Assembly (NCBI GenBank): GCA_002331625.1
Contig: DCZN01000065.1
Location: forward strand, 52,635-64,022
Reading direction: 5' to 3'
Source: Nitrospira sp. UBA2083
Lineage (GTDB): Bacteria; Nitrospirota; Nitrospiria; Nitrospirales; Nitrospiraceae
Length of the DNA stretch: 11,388 nucleotides
Shown: positions 1 through 8,086 of the stretch, one piece after another
Layout of the letters: each line of letters begins with the position of its first letter
Position numbering within the stretch: position 1 is the first letter of the stretch
Notes under the pieces: generated by a model
Told to the model about the DNA's origin: nothing
What the model saw: the letters and a program-made list of their open reading frames with translations, nothing else
Database searches by the model: none
Made by a program: the position numbers and the translations under genes

Positions 1-1101
1 GGCCACGACGATCAAGCCAGGTATGAAGAGTACTCGCTTCGCCAAACTATAGAGCGCCACCGGCCATCCTCGCTCCGTCGCATCCGTGCGCAACCCCCTC
101 GCCAACCCTGTTTCGTCACCGGTCAAATACAATGCGTTCCCAACCCAGAAATCCCACACCCTTGTGACAGTCAACCAGACATAGCCAATAGGATCGGCCG
201 CAATCCTGGACATGCCCTTGTCGCGTAATAGCCGATCGGTTTGCACATCGTACATAGCGTGCGCGTAGGGAAGCGGAGTGATGCCGGCCGTCTCCCAGAT
301 GAACTGCTCCCGTTCTGGTGGCATCGGCCAGCTCCCACGAGAGATGGGATCGCTTCCCATCCATAATCCTGCCCCAACCCCAGTCGAGACAGGAATCATG
401 TGATGAAACGCGTCGTAATTTCTTACGGACCAGGGCGCGACGAGCGTGAGACACATTGCGCCATAGACCGCCACGTAGCTGATCCGTTGTACAAGTTGCT
501 TCGAGCGAATCCAGATAAGCCCCCCGAGTAGTACCGCCAACACCAACACGACCGGCTTACACAAAATGGTCAAACCAGCTGCTAGTCCCATCAGCGCAGA
601 ACGTCGACCGGAAGGAGCGTGACTGCACATGATCGTCGCCCAGAGCCAACCACTCATGAGAAGCGTGAGGAGTGCTTCGCTCCGGATCCTCGGATCATAT
701 GTCCAGTAGGCCGGATACAGAGTCACAAACGAGGCAGCCCAGATTCCAGTGCGTGATCCCCACAAGACGGTGGCAGCGTGATAGATGCTCCATGTCGTGC
801 CAAGATCAAAGAACACATGCAGAAGCGGCACCCATTCCGGGTGATGTCCCACGACAAGGTAGAAGGCTGCGAGGACCATGGGATACAGGGGACCAACATG
901 CGCAGCCGGATGGACTCCATCGAGTGTGAACTGATGCAGGGTTGCGAGATTCCATGCCAATGTATCCAACAACTCATCAACGGCAAACGCCTGGCCAGAA
1001 GCATGACAAATAACCCAGCCTCGAGCTAGAAGACCGATGGCGATTGCACACAACAGGGGCGTTGTGGGTTTCCGCATGATGGAATAATCAGAAGGGGTCA
1101 T
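1..1101 (-). CDS. GT-C membrane glycosyltransferase, GT39/ArnT-like (C-terminus beyond window)
   Basis: Reading leftwards from an ATG at 1101-1099, the frame stays open for 367 codons to the window edge, so the C-terminus is missing. The product is a polytopic membrane protein. Hydrophobic segments are visible at about residues 14-31, 70-85, 117-133, 143-159, 168-197 and 205-224. The first periplasmic loop carries an acidic motif (VDELLD, 41-46), the position of the catalytic acid in GT-C enzymes. The stretch PWSVRNYDAF (223-232), followed by PVSTG (237-241) and GLWMGSDP (245-252), matches the conserved middle of GT39/PMT_2 proteins. Members of this family transfer a sugar from a polyprenyl-phosphate donor on the outer face of the inner membrane. 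The start overlaps the methyltransferase stop as ATGA; there is no clear Shine-Dalgarno, so it probably depends on translational coupling. A second ATG lies at residue 9. The donor and acceptor are unknown; a periplasmic side-branch on the polysaccharide is an inference. Confidence 0.82.
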   Translation of the reverse strand, partial: MTPSDYSIMRKPTTPLLCAIAIGLLARGWVICHASGQAFAVDELLDTLAWNLATLHQFTLDGVHPAAHVGPLYPMVLAAFYLVVGHHPEWVPLLHVFFDLGTTWSIYHAATVLWGSRTGIWAASFVTLYPAYWTYDPRIRSEALLTLLMSGWLWATIMCSHAPSGRRSALMGLAAGLTILCKPVVLVLAVLLGGLIWIRSKQLVQRISYVAVYGAMCLTLVAPWSVRNYDAFHHMIPVSTGVGAGLWMGSDPISRGSWPMPPEREQFIWETAGITPLPYAHAMYDVQTDRLLRDKGMSRIAADPIGYVWLTVTRVWDFWVGNALYLTGDETGLARGLRTDATERGWPVALYSLAKRVLFIPGLIVVA

Positions 1102-1838
1102 TTAATACAGATTCCGATCAAATTGGTGTCGTCGGCAACCCCTTCGCGATACTCAATATCGTCTGGAACAATGTCGTGCAAGGCCGGCCCTCCCTGCAAT
1201 CGACTCACCAGACTGCCAAGCCAATGACGAATGGGACGTGGCAGACAATTACGGAGTCCTGCTGGATCTAAATGACGCACCGTATCCATCGAGCGCTCAA
1301 CGGCCATGAGACGAGGGCCCTGACGGCGGCCATACCAGCGAATAGTCGAAAAGTGCGGTTGCAGCAATGCCCTGAATTCGTCCAAGGTATACTCACGGAT
1401 ATGGTACGGATCAGCTGGAATGACTCCACGTCCCCTGCCGTGCGGCGTGAAGATGACCAGCGCCCCATGTGGTTTCAGTACCCGAGTCAACTCGGATACG
1501 AAGCGGTCATCATCCTGGATATGTTCAATGGTGTCTTGTGAGACGATACAGTCAAAGGACGCATCGTGAAAGGCCAGCGCACACGCATCCATCGCAAGAA
1601 ACGAGACATTCGTTCTCGGATAATCGGCCCGGTTCTTGGCGACGACGTCAGGCGCACAATCAATCCCCACGATGCGATTGGCATGAGTCCCCAGATAGTC
1701 GCTACCGTAGCCGGTCCCGCATGAAAGATCCAAGACGCACCGCTGTTCCAACGGAGCAAGTTGGTGTGCGGCCCACACATATCCCGAAAGGTTCACGACA
1801 TGCTGCGTATCGGTCGGGTATGCGGTCCTTCGCTCCAC
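1098..1838 (-). CDS. class I SAM-dependent methyltransferase (Methyltransf_11 type)
   Basis: This is a 246-residue soluble protein with a Rossmann methyltransferase fold. SAM-binding motif I is VLDLSCGTGYGS (35-46). The acidic end of strand 2 is GID (58-60), motif II-like MDA is at 83-85, and FDCIVSQDTIEHI (95-107) is the usual post-motif with the EH pair. LTRVLKPHGALVIFTP (117-132) is the typical motif III region, and PYHIREYT (144-151) is a frequent signature of sugar-locus members. The start codon is GTG, chosen because an AGGGAG Shine-Dalgarno lies five bases upstream and overlaps the TAG stop of the preceding GT2 gene. The stop overlaps the start of the GT-C gene. Given its position, it may O-methylate a sugar of the repeat unit or a nucleotide or lipid-linked sugar. 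Sequence alone does not fix the substrate, and a non-sugar target cannot be excluded. Confidence 0.88.
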   Translation of the reverse strand: MERRTAYPTDTQHVVNLSGYVWAAHQLAPLEQRCVLDLSCGTGYGSDYLGTHANRIVGIDCAPDVVAKNRADYPRTNVSFLAMDACALAFHDASFDCIVSQDTIEHIQDDDRFVSELTRVLKPHGALVIFTPHGRGRGVIPADPYHIREYTLDEFRALLQPHFSTIRWYGRRQGPRLMAVERSMDTVRHLDPAGLRNCLPRPIRHWLGSLVSRLQGGPALHDIVPDDIEYREGVADDTNLIGICIK

Positions 1839-1850
1839 TGGTTCTCCCTA
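1836..1850 (-). promoter_or_regulatory. ribosome-binding site embedded in the upstream stop codon (GT2 / methyltransferase junction)
   Basis: The coding strand reads TAGGGAGAACCAGTG. The AGGGAG (1849-1844) begins within the TAG stop of the GT2 gene and is five bases from a GTG. This strong site is the reason for accepting the non-ATG start of the methyltransferase. It is built like the junction at 11045-11060. Confidence 0.78.
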
Positions 1851-2819
1851 TCGCCTCTGTGAGCCAGCCCAGACCAGCTCGGACGGGACCGGTTCTCTGC
1901 CATAGACAAGTCGCCGCATCAGCGAGACATACATCTCGAGCGGGTACGCGTTTCCGGTCGACGGGCGGCGACCGACCGTACTGATCAACCGTACCAACGC
2001 GCCAAGAATAATCCACGTTTTCATGATCCATCGTTTGAATAGTGGGAAATGCTTTTCCACATATCGGATACGACTAAACTCCCAGACAAGATTCAGTTTG
2101 GTCCGCTCGCGTTCTCCGCTGCGCCCGATGAGATGTATGATGTCGGCGTCGGCTACATGTCGAATCAGATACCCTCGCTTGTGAATGGCCTGGCATAAAT
2201 CGACATCCTCAAAATACATAAAGTAGCCTTCATCCAACCCGCCGCATGCCCTCATGAGATCAGTTCGAACCATGAAACAGGCTCCATTGATCCAGTCGAC
2301 GTCATGCGATAGCGTGCAGTCGATCGCTTGCGTTGCCGCGACCATCTTCTGCAAGGCGGGAACACATTGGCGCACGGGTGCTGCATAGATCAAATGGTCA
2401 CAGATCGAAGGGAATGGGAAGCAGGACTGATACAGCTGGCCCTCACCCGTCCATTGTTTGCACCCGACCGCACCGATCGTCGGTTCTCGATCTAAGCATG
2501 CCGACATGCGCTCACAGGTGTGCTCCAACACGCGCGTGTCGCTGTTTAACATAAGAAAATATCGGCCCCGACTGACGGCCAAGGCCTGATTCACACCTTT
2601 TGAGAATCCTTTGTTCTCGGAATTCATGATGATGTATAGGGCAGGATATGCCGCTCGTACGGCGGCCACCGTGTCGTCTTGGGAATGATTGTCGACCACG
2701 ATCACCTCAACACGGATTGTCTGCGTGGACTCAAAAACGGACGCGAGACACTCGAGCAGGAGTGCTCTGGTGTTATAACTTACGATCGCAATGGAGAGAT
2801 CTACGGAATCGTCGGACAT
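1848..2819 (-). CDS. glycosyltransferase family 2 (rhamnosyltransferase-like)
   Basis: This is a 323-residue GT-A fold transferase. The N-terminal motif SIAIVSYNTRALLLECLASV (9-28) and VVDNHSQDDT (41-50) form the nucleotide-binding part. LNSDT (91-95) is the DXD-like metal/donor site. GACFMVR (179-185) and GGLDEGYFMYFEDVDLC (193-209) are the acceptor-side motifs, with ED as the probable catalytic-base region. This pattern is typical of WbbL/rhamnosyltransferase-like GT2 proteins, although the donor sugar cannot be read from it. A hydrophobic or amphipathic stretch at about 265-281 may attach the C-terminus to the membrane. The start at 2819 shares one base with the flippase stop (TGATG), and an AGGAG sits four bases upstream inside the flippase gene. 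A longer frame up to 2891 lacks the family's usual start just before the first beta strand. It probably adds one sugar to the lipid-linked repeat unit in the cytoplasm. Confidence 0.9.
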   Translation of the reverse strand: MSDDSVDLSIAIVSYNTRALLLECLASVFESTQTIRVEVIVVDNHSQDDTVAAVRAAYPALYIIMNSENKGFSKGVNQALAVSRGRYFLMLNSDTRVLEHTCERMSACLDREPTIGAVGCKQWTGEGQLYQSCFPFPSICDHLIYAAPVRQCVPALQKMVAATQAIDCTLSHDVDWINGACFMVRTDLMRACGGLDEGYFMYFEDVDLCQAIHKRGYLIRHVADADIIHLIGRSGERERTKLNLVWEFSRIRYVEKHFPLFKRWIMKTWIILGALVRLISTVGRRPSTGNAYPLEMYVSLMRRLVYGREPVPSELVWAGSQRR

Positions 2820-2828
2820 CAGACTCCT
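2817..2828 (-). promoter_or_regulatory. ribosome-binding site and TGATG stop/start overlap (flippase / GT2)
   Basis: AGGAG (2828-2824) lies within the last codons of the flippase gene, four bases from the ATG. The flippase TGA and the GT2 ATG share one A. This selects 2819 as the GT2 start over the upstream in-frame ATG at 2891. Confidence 0.75.
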
Positions 2829-4306
2829 GCCTGTGATTGGTAGTTCCACAGCGTCTGAAGACGTGGTCGTTCGATTGTCCAGAGGTACCAACCGAACACT
2901 CCGGCCGTGATCATCGTCACTAGTTCAGGGGGCCAAGACATTGGAGCGCGATTCTGACCAAGCCCGGTCCACAGCAACACCCCGGCCACGAAACCGATGA
3001 GGCCTGTACGCCGCAGCGAGACAAAGGTCTCGTTGATCGACGCCCCAAGAAGCCGCCGCGTGTCCACTGCTTGCACGACTGCGCCGAACATATAGCTTGC
3101 CGTCAGCGAAATGGCGGCACCGAATACCCCAAGCGCCATCGTCATGGGCACGATCATCATGACGTACAGAACACATTGGGCAACCCAACTCCTCACCTGA
3201 AGATCCGGGCGACCGAGACCATAATGCAATGAGGCCATGACGCTGGCGTACCCAGCACAGATGGCATAAATACACAACACTTGCAGGGAGTCACTGATGC
3301 CGGTCCATTGAGGGCCGAACACAATCGGGACCATGATCGGAGCTAACGCGCCGATAGTCACGGCAAGCGGAATATAGATGATGCCGATCAATCCCATCTG
3401 CAGATCAAAGACACGAACAAGGGCCAGTTGATCCCGATGCAGCGACGCGTAGGTCGGTACACTCAGTTGTTGGATGAGCGCTGTGGCTCGTGCACCAATC
3501 AAGAGCGGAATGGCCAGCGCCACCTGATAAAACCCCAATGCGTTCGGGCCCAACAGGCGACCAATCACCAATTCTCCCCCAGTCATGACACCAAAGGCAC
3601 AGAGCGTAGTCAGGTTCAGGTGTTTCCCGTATCGAACAAAATAGGACAGCGTCGACCTATCGAAGGACCAGCAGAAGTTCCACGGTGCAATCCGAAAAGA
3701 AAGCAGGCTCGCAATCGTCAACCCGGCCAGTTGTCCAATGACCAATGCCCAGACAGTCTGAAATAGAATTGCAATGGTCAGCGTGACTCCTGTCTCTATC
3801 ATTCGCCGAACAAGGTCGAGTGCGACTCTTCGGCGCATATCGAGCTTCTTCAGCATCAGGGCCATTGCCGGGCTCTGGATCCCTTGGATGATGAGCGCCC
3901 ACGCATGGACTCGTAGGAGAGACTCGAGCGCCGGCATGCGCATGGCCTGACTGATCACACCAGCCATGATCCATACTCCGGTTGCCATGACGACCCCTCT
4001 GGCGACCGAGAGCATCCATGCCGCAGTGAGATCGTTCTCGTGGACCTGCTCCTTGGCGATGAGTGCCGACTCCAGTCCCAGTTCACTGATGGTGAGCATC
4101 GCAAGCAATACCGCGGCGGAGGCCGCCATGATCCCAAAATCAGCCGGAGTCAGAATTCTTACGAGTATTGCCAATTGAACAGCCGCGATAACCTTATCAA
4201 GCAGGAAGCCCCCTCCAGTCCACCAGCCGGCCTGTACAATGCGATGGCGTAAGCGCGCTGGACTTGATTCAGGAGTGGCGACATTCATTGATGGAAATCC
4301 AACCAT
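2819..4306 (-). CDS. wzx: polysaccharide repeat-unit flippase, Wzx (WzxC/TuaB-like)
   Basis: This is a 495-residue polytopic membrane protein of the polysaccharide transporter branch of the MOP superfamily. The N-terminal half has the hallmark RILTPADFGIMAASAAVL (50-67) followed by ISELGLESALI (73-83), as in WzxC and TuaB. ARATALIQQLSVPTYASL (272-289) and LGPNALGFYQVA (252-263) are further family regions. About 12-14 hydrophobic segments run to residue 475, and the length is normal. It should flip the undecaprenyl-diphosphate-linked repeat unit from the cytoplasmic to the periplasmic face, supplying the Wzy-like protein. The start is uncertain: ATG at 4306 (24 bases after the GT4 stop) and ATG at 4288 (residue 7) both have only weak ribosome-binding sequences. 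The stop overlaps the GT2 start. Confidence 0.9.
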   Translation of the reverse strand: MVGFPSMNVATPESSPARLRHRIVQAGWWTGGGFLLDKVIAAVQLAILVRILTPADFGIMAASAAVLLAMLTISELGLESALIAKEQVHENDLTAAWMLSVARGVVMATGVWIMAGVISQAMRMPALESLLRVHAWALIIQGIQSPAMALMLKKLDMRRRVALDLVRRMIETGVTLTIAILFQTVWALVIGQLAGLTIASLLSFRIAPWNFCWSFDRSTLSYFVRYGKHLNLTTLCAFGVMTGGELVIGRLLGPNALGFYQVALAIPLLIGARATALIQQLSVPTYASLHRDQLALVRVFDLQMGLIGIIYIPLAVTIGALAPIMVPIVFGPQWTGISDSLQVLCIYAICAGYASVMASLHYGLGRPDLQVRSWVAQCVLYVMMIVPMTMALGVFGAAISLTASYMFGAVVQAVDTRRLLGASINETFVSLRRTGLIGFVAGVLLWTGLGQNRAPMSWPPELVTMITAGVFGWYLWTIERPRLQTLWNYQSQAGV

Positions 4307-4330
4307 TGTCTGTCCGCACCGTGCTGAGGA

Positions 4331-5518
4331 TTACGCTGCGGCTTTCATTCCTGTGACGGTCTGATAGAAAACCCGTTCAAGTTCTTCCGCTCGCGTGCTC
4401 CACGTATGGCGGCGCACCACTGCCGCCCGCCCACGGTCTCCCATGCGCGTACGAAGATGGTGGTCACCCAGGAGACAGCCTAGTTGTCGGGCTAGGTCGC
4501 TGGGATCATCGGCCTTGACTGACACCCCACACTGCAGCTCCTCGACCGTCTGCCCATATCCCGGTCCAGCCGTTGCGACGACAGGGCGTCCACAAGCCAG
4601 ATATTCCCAAAGTTTCATTGAATCGCCAGGGTAGGAACGGGTCTGTCGATGGAGGACCACACAGACATCCGAAGCGGCAATCCACTTCGGGACCATGTCG
4701 AAGTCGACGCGTCCGGGGAAATAAACGTGAGCTGAGAGCCCTAACTCTCGAACGAGCGCTTCAAGACTGGCTCGAGTTTCTCCGTCTCCGACGAGAAGAC
4801 ATCGAACCGTTGGAAACGCTTTCACGACAAGCGCAAGAGCTTCAATTAATGTATCAAGGCCATGCCATGGGAAAAATCCCCCCACAAATCCCACATAAGG
4901 TCCGGGCGAGATCAGGCCAAGCTCTCCTCTGCTTTCTTCATGCGACTGAGGAAAGAAGTGATCCAGATCGACTCCATTTCTAATGACGGAACAGGACTTT
5001 GTATTGAGAGGTTCTACTGTTTCGAGACCAGTCAACACCTCAGGACATACACTGACCAGGGCGGTTGCCTTTCGAGTCGCAAGCCGAAGACCATGGGTCA
5101 GGAGTCCACGAAATGGTGGATGTCGCCATACTCCTTGAACTTCTTCGAGGGGAAGACCATTCACAAAGTATATGATCGGACAGCGGTTGTTTCTGAAGAC
5201 CCAGAGAGGAGCCATTTGCCCTGGCGAATCAAACCACAGCAACACATCCGGACGATGGGTCGCCACCACTTCGTTCAGGATCCGCATCGAACCCCAGAGG
5301 AAGGATAGTGGGCGAAGCCCTCCCCATCGTACAACCGGGACGAAGGTCACGCTAAGCTGAACGGAATTCTGGACGGCCGCTCTTCCGCGTTCAGACTCGG
5401 GTGCGACCACCGTGACGGCATGTCCTCGCTGTACTAACGCCTTGGAAAGCTCGAGTACTTGCCGCGAGCCTCCTGCAGCCACTCCCAAATCTTCATCACA
5501 ATAGGTGAGAATGTGCAT
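4331..5518 (-). CDS. glycosyltransferase family 4, second of a tandem pair
   Basis: This is a 395-residue GT-B retaining glycosyltransferase. The N-terminal acceptor domain starts MHILTYCDEDLG and has GGSRQVLELSKALVQRGHAV (16-35), the glycine-rich acceptor loop of WbuB/WcaI-type GT4 enzymes. The C-terminal donor domain contains IRNGVDLDHF (179-188), FVGGFFPWHG (211-220), LVGDGE (242-247) and MKLWEYLACGRPVVA (301-315). The second Glu of the EX7E motif is E305, but the position of the first Glu is P297. The start at 5518 is supported by GGAG nine bases upstream and by the fit of the first beta strand to the family; it overlaps the upstream GT4 by 23 bases. A longer frame from 5599 would add a non-conserved polar leader. 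It likely transfers a sugar from a nucleotide donor to the lipid-linked intermediate in the cytoplasm. The sugar is unknown. Confidence 0.9.
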   Translation of the reverse strand: MHILTYCDEDLGVAAGGSRQVLELSKALVQRGHAVTVVAPESERGRAAVQNSVQLSVTFVPVVRWGGLRPLSFLWGSMRILNEVVATHRPDVLLWFDSPGQMAPLWVFRNNRCPIIYFVNGLPLEEVQGVWRHPPFRGLLTHGLRLATRKATALVSVCPEVLTGLETVEPLNTKSCSVIRNGVDLDHFFPQSHEESRGELGLISPGPYVGFVGGFFPWHGLDTLIEALALVVKAFPTVRCLLVGDGETRASLEALVRELGLSAHVYFPGRVDFDMVPKWIAASDVCVVLHRQTRSYPGDSMKLWEYLACGRPVVATAGPGYGQTVEELQCGVSVKADDPSDLARQLGCLLGDHHLRTRMGDRGRAAVVRRHTWSTRAEELERVFYQTVTGMKAAA

Positions 5519-6683
5519 GCCGAATGACTCCGCAGTCTTGACCGACCCATTGACGAAACTGCTCGACAATGATTGTCCAAGAGAACCGTTCTTCGACAAA
5601 TTGGCGCCCCTGCTTCCCTAAGGACGTACACCAAGCTGGATCATTCAACAGGGCAAGGATGGCATCGGCCAGCAGATCTGGATCGTCTGGCCGGACAAGT
5701 TGCACGCCACTGTCTTGAGTAAATATTGACAGGACACTGGGAATGGCACTGGCAACAACAGGCCGATGACAGGCCAGATAGTCAAAGAGTTTTACCGGCG
5801 AGGTTTCTCCTCGATCCTCGCAGAATGGGGCAACGCACACGCTCATTGCCCCAATCCATGTCGGCACTTCCTGGTATGGGACTCGACCAACCCAGGTAAT
5901 ACTGCCCTCCAATCCCACCTTCTTGGCCTGTTGCTTCAATTCTTGTGTGACTTCCCCATCTCCGACGAGAAGGAGTCCAGCTTTAGGGCAGACCTGCTTG
6001 ATCATAACCATCGCATCAAGCAGACAGGCCAACCCTTGATATCGATAGAAGCTTCCAATGAACCCAACGTATGGTTGATTCGGTACGAGACCAAGTTCCA
6101 GGCGGCAAGTTGTCGCATCTCGTGCGACAAACCGTTGAACATCTGTTCCGCTCGGCAGTACGAGGATTCGTTCAGAAGCGACGCCGTAGCGTTCCTGAAG
6201 CAAGACCCGCAATCCTTCTGTCAAAACAACAATACGATCACAGCGTTTCAACGCCAGGCCGGCCAGCCGATGTCTCAGCGCACGAAGATATGTTCTCTGG
6301 CTCCCAGTCCATAGTGGAACCGGTTCGCCGTTGACCTCGCAGACACAGGGCACCCTGAGCAATTTCGCTAAGATCAGTGCATGTGGACTATCCATCCATC
6401 GGTAGTACACAACATCGGGCTTGACCACGAGCGCCTGCATGATCCCCCGTACGAACGAAACCAATGCGTATGACAGCGGACGCACCAGCGGCAGATGAAC
6501 CAGAGGGATCGGAAAAACCGTACAAACCCGTCGTATCAATGCCGAGCGATAGCGAGGTGGAAATACCGTCACGCGATCCCCAATTTTGGCCAAGGCATCG
6601 GCCAGAGTCCACACGCGAACCAATCCGACCGGATCGCGCGCAGCATCCGGCTCATACCAATAGCAAAAGAGAAACCAGGTCAT
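5496..6683 (-). CDS. glycosyltransferase family 4, first of a tandem pair
   Basis: This is a 395-residue GT-B glycosyltransferase. The N-terminal domain includes DVVYYRWMDSPHAL (90-103) and VCEVNGEP (114-121), which match the PDVV-Y-R and E-NG motifs of GT4 acceptor domains. The donor domain holds LPSGTDVQRF (176-185), YVGFIGSFYRYQG (205-217), LLVGDGE (238-244) and SPVKLFDYLACHRPVVAS (295-312). The EX7E motif reads E293-x7-D301, with Asp in the second position. The start at 6683 was chosen because it forms an ATGA overlap with the stop of the polymerase gene and places the first beta strand correctly. The 25-residue extension to 6758 lies wholly inside the polymerase gene and is not family-like. 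It resembles its downstream neighbour over the whole donor domain and has the same length, suggesting an old duplication. Role: cytoplasmic addition of a sugar to the repeat unit. Confidence 0.9.
   Translation of the reverse strand: MTWFLFCYWYEPDAARDPVGLVRVWTLADALAKIGDRVTVFPPRYRSALIRRVCTVFPIPLVHLPLVRPLSYALVSFVRGIMQALVVKPDVVYYRWMDSPHALILAKLLRVPCVCEVNGEPVPLWTGSQRTYLRALRHRLAGLALKRCDRIVVLTEGLRVLLQERYGVASERILVLPSGTDVQRFVARDATTCRLELGLVPNQPYVGFIGSFYRYQGLACLLDAMVMIKQVCPKAGLLLVGDGEVTQELKQQAKKVGLEGSITWVGRVPYQEVPTWIGAMSVCVAPFCEDRGETSPVKLFDYLACHRPVVASAIPSVLSIFTQDSGVQLVRPDDPDLLADAILALLNDPAWCTSLGKQGRQFVEERFSWTIIVEQFRQWVGQDCGVIRHAHSHLL
5516..5531 (-). promoter_or_regulatory. ribosome-binding site setting the start of the second GT4
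   Basis: GGAG at 5531-5528, nine bases before the ATG at 5518, lies inside the end of the preceding GT4 gene. It supports the short start and a 23-base overlap between the two glycosyltransferase genes. Confidence 0.65.
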
Positions 6684-6695
6684 GCAGGCGCCTGC
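6680..6695 (-). promoter_or_regulatory. ATGA overlap with a 12-base palindrome (polymerase / GT4)
   Basis: The polymerase stop and GT4 start overlap as ATGA (6683-6680). Directly upstream, 6684-6695 is a perfect 12-base palindrome, GCAGGCGCCTGC, which contains the only AGG-like ribosome-binding candidate. Initiation probably relies on ribosomes arriving from the polymerase gene; the sequence does not prove regulation. Confidence 0.5.
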
Positions 6696-8062
6696 GATGT
6701 GCTGGGTGGCCGCGCCTCGTTCCCGAGTGACGGTAGGAGCATGACCAGACCGGCACACAGCCAGAACGGCTCCATGATACGGATGATAATGAAGGTGTTG
6801 GCCCCAATCCCATGTGCAAGCATGGCAACGAGGCCTAAGAGAAACCCGTGGGCCAACCCTTTGGCAAACGGATCCGTCTGGGACAGGAACGATTCACGAG
6901 CGCAGCGCCAAAGACGATAGATGATCACCCCAAACGTCACGAGGCCCGCGAGGCCAGTTTCTCCGATAATTTTTACGTATTGCGCATCCGCCCATGCATA
7001 TCCGGTGATCCCACGCCCCAGGATCGGATCATGGACCCAATCCTTCAGGACATATGCCCACGACTTCAACCGTTCCGTGGTGGACAAGTCGAGTCCCACC
7101 TTGCCGACTTTAATTTCCCCACCGTATTGGCGACCAAAAAATGTTTCATTCACTCGTTGCTTCACATTTGGAGGAGCAAACATGGGAATCAGGGCAATAA
7201 TGATGAGTAGGACCGTCACAACCCTGGGTCGGCGCCATTGGGTGAGTCCCACGGACAACAACAGGACAGCACCAGCTAAGTAGGATGATCGGGACAGAGT
7301 CGCCATCAGCGCTAAGATGGCAAAGCCACTGAGCACCAATAAGGCGACACGAAACGGGCCGATCTGGACATGCAGCAACAAGCCCGTCATGATCGCGAGT
7401 AAAAACACTAAGTACCCGCCCAGCGTATTTGGTTCGCCGCTTTCTCCTTCAAACGGTGCGGATGCACGTTGCCCGCTCGGTATTTGATAGATGGCATACA
7501 AACTGATGATCAATCCCACTGCGAGTACCGCGACGACGAGCCTAACGACTTCTTGTTGAGAGCGCACATGGTTCACAACCATAAAAAACACAAAAAAATA
7601 TTCGAAATACTTCAGAACAAAGAAGAACCCTGTCGTGGGTCTCACATGGCCGTTCAAGACCCCCATGAGTGTCGACACCACGCAAATCACCATGTACACC
7701 GCGATCGGCCGATTCAGTGGCGTCTCACGAAATAATGCCAGCTCGCGATAGATAATGTTTTTGACCAGCCAGCTTGCCCCAATGATGACCAAGAGGATGT
7801 CATCCATCCGAAATGACAACTCTCGCCCGCCGACACCACGCCCTTCAATTCGCCCAATGGCAATCTCAGGCGACAACAACATCGAGGCGATGAGAAGGTA
7901 GAGGGCGGCTGATACTGAAGTGAAGGCCGTGAGAACGATCAGAAACCCGACCACGGCTTGCAAGCCGATTGTAGGTGTTGTCAGGCTCAGGCCTAAGGCG
8001 ATGACGACGGCCAACACGGAAACCACAAGAGTGTCTTGGGTGTTGATGGCCGTCTGTTGCAT
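6680..8062 (-). CDS. wzy: polysaccharide polymerase, Wzy-like (O-antigen ligase/polymerase family)
   Basis: This is a 460-residue integral membrane protein with about 10-12 hydrophobic segments, for example 11-28, 33-62, 87-100, 118-135, 145-163, 172-193, 214-231, 236-255, 261-274, 281-296, 364-383 and 402-445. The Wzy_C/O-antigen ligase region includes FEGESGEPNTLGGYLV (204-219). A large periplasmic loop follows (297-360), with ERLKSWAYVLKDWVHDPILG (330-349) and the GETGLAGL motif (367-374). These proteins polymerise, or ligate, lipid-linked glycan units on the periplasmic side. Because the flippase and co-polymerase are encoded alongside, polymerase is preferred over ligase; the fold alone cannot separate them. 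The ATG at 8062 is preceded by GGGAG with a ten-base spacer, 24 bases after the co-polymerase stop. The last codons form a palindrome abutting the next gene's start. Confidence 0.85.
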   Translation of the reverse strand: MQQTAINTQDTLVVSVLAVVIALGLSLTTPTIGLQAVVGFLIVLTAFTSVSAALYLLIASMLLSPEIAIGRIEGRGVGGRELSFRMDDILLVIIGASWLVKNIIYRELALFRETPLNRPIAVYMVICVVSTLMGVLNGHVRPTTGFFFVLKYFEYFFVFFMVVNHVRSQQEVVRLVVAVLAVGLIISLYAIYQIPSGQRASAPFEGESGEPNTLGGYLVFLLAIMTGLLLHVQIGPFRVALLVLSGFAILALMATLSRSSYLAGAVLLLSVGLTQWRRPRVVTVLLIIIALIPMFAPPNVKQRVNETFFGRQYGGEIKVGKVGLDLSTTERLKSWAYVLKDWVHDPILGRGITGYAWADAQYVKIIGETGLAGLVTFGVIIYRLWRCARESFLSQTDPFAKGLAHGFLLGLVAMLAHGIGANTFIIIRIMEPFWLCAGLVMLLPSLGNEARPPSTSQAPA

Positions 8063-8086
8063 CGTGCTGAAACTCCCGACATCACG

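Noticed and set aside
1469..1984. A 171-codon plus-strand open frame across the methyltransferase/GT2 junction
   Set aside because: Arg-, Ser- and Pro-rich composition without domain motifs; it spans two genuine genes on the other strand and looks like a shadow frame.
5766..6314. A 182-codon plus-strand open frame opposite the first GT4
   Set aside because: No family motif or convincing start context; the minus-strand GT4 motifs explain this stretch.
7583..7598. A6 and A7 runs on the plus strand as possible phase-variation tracts in the polymerase gene
   Set aside because: They encode Phe-rich membrane segments (FFVFF) on the minus strand and are what such codons normally produce; weaker candidates than those in the export gene.
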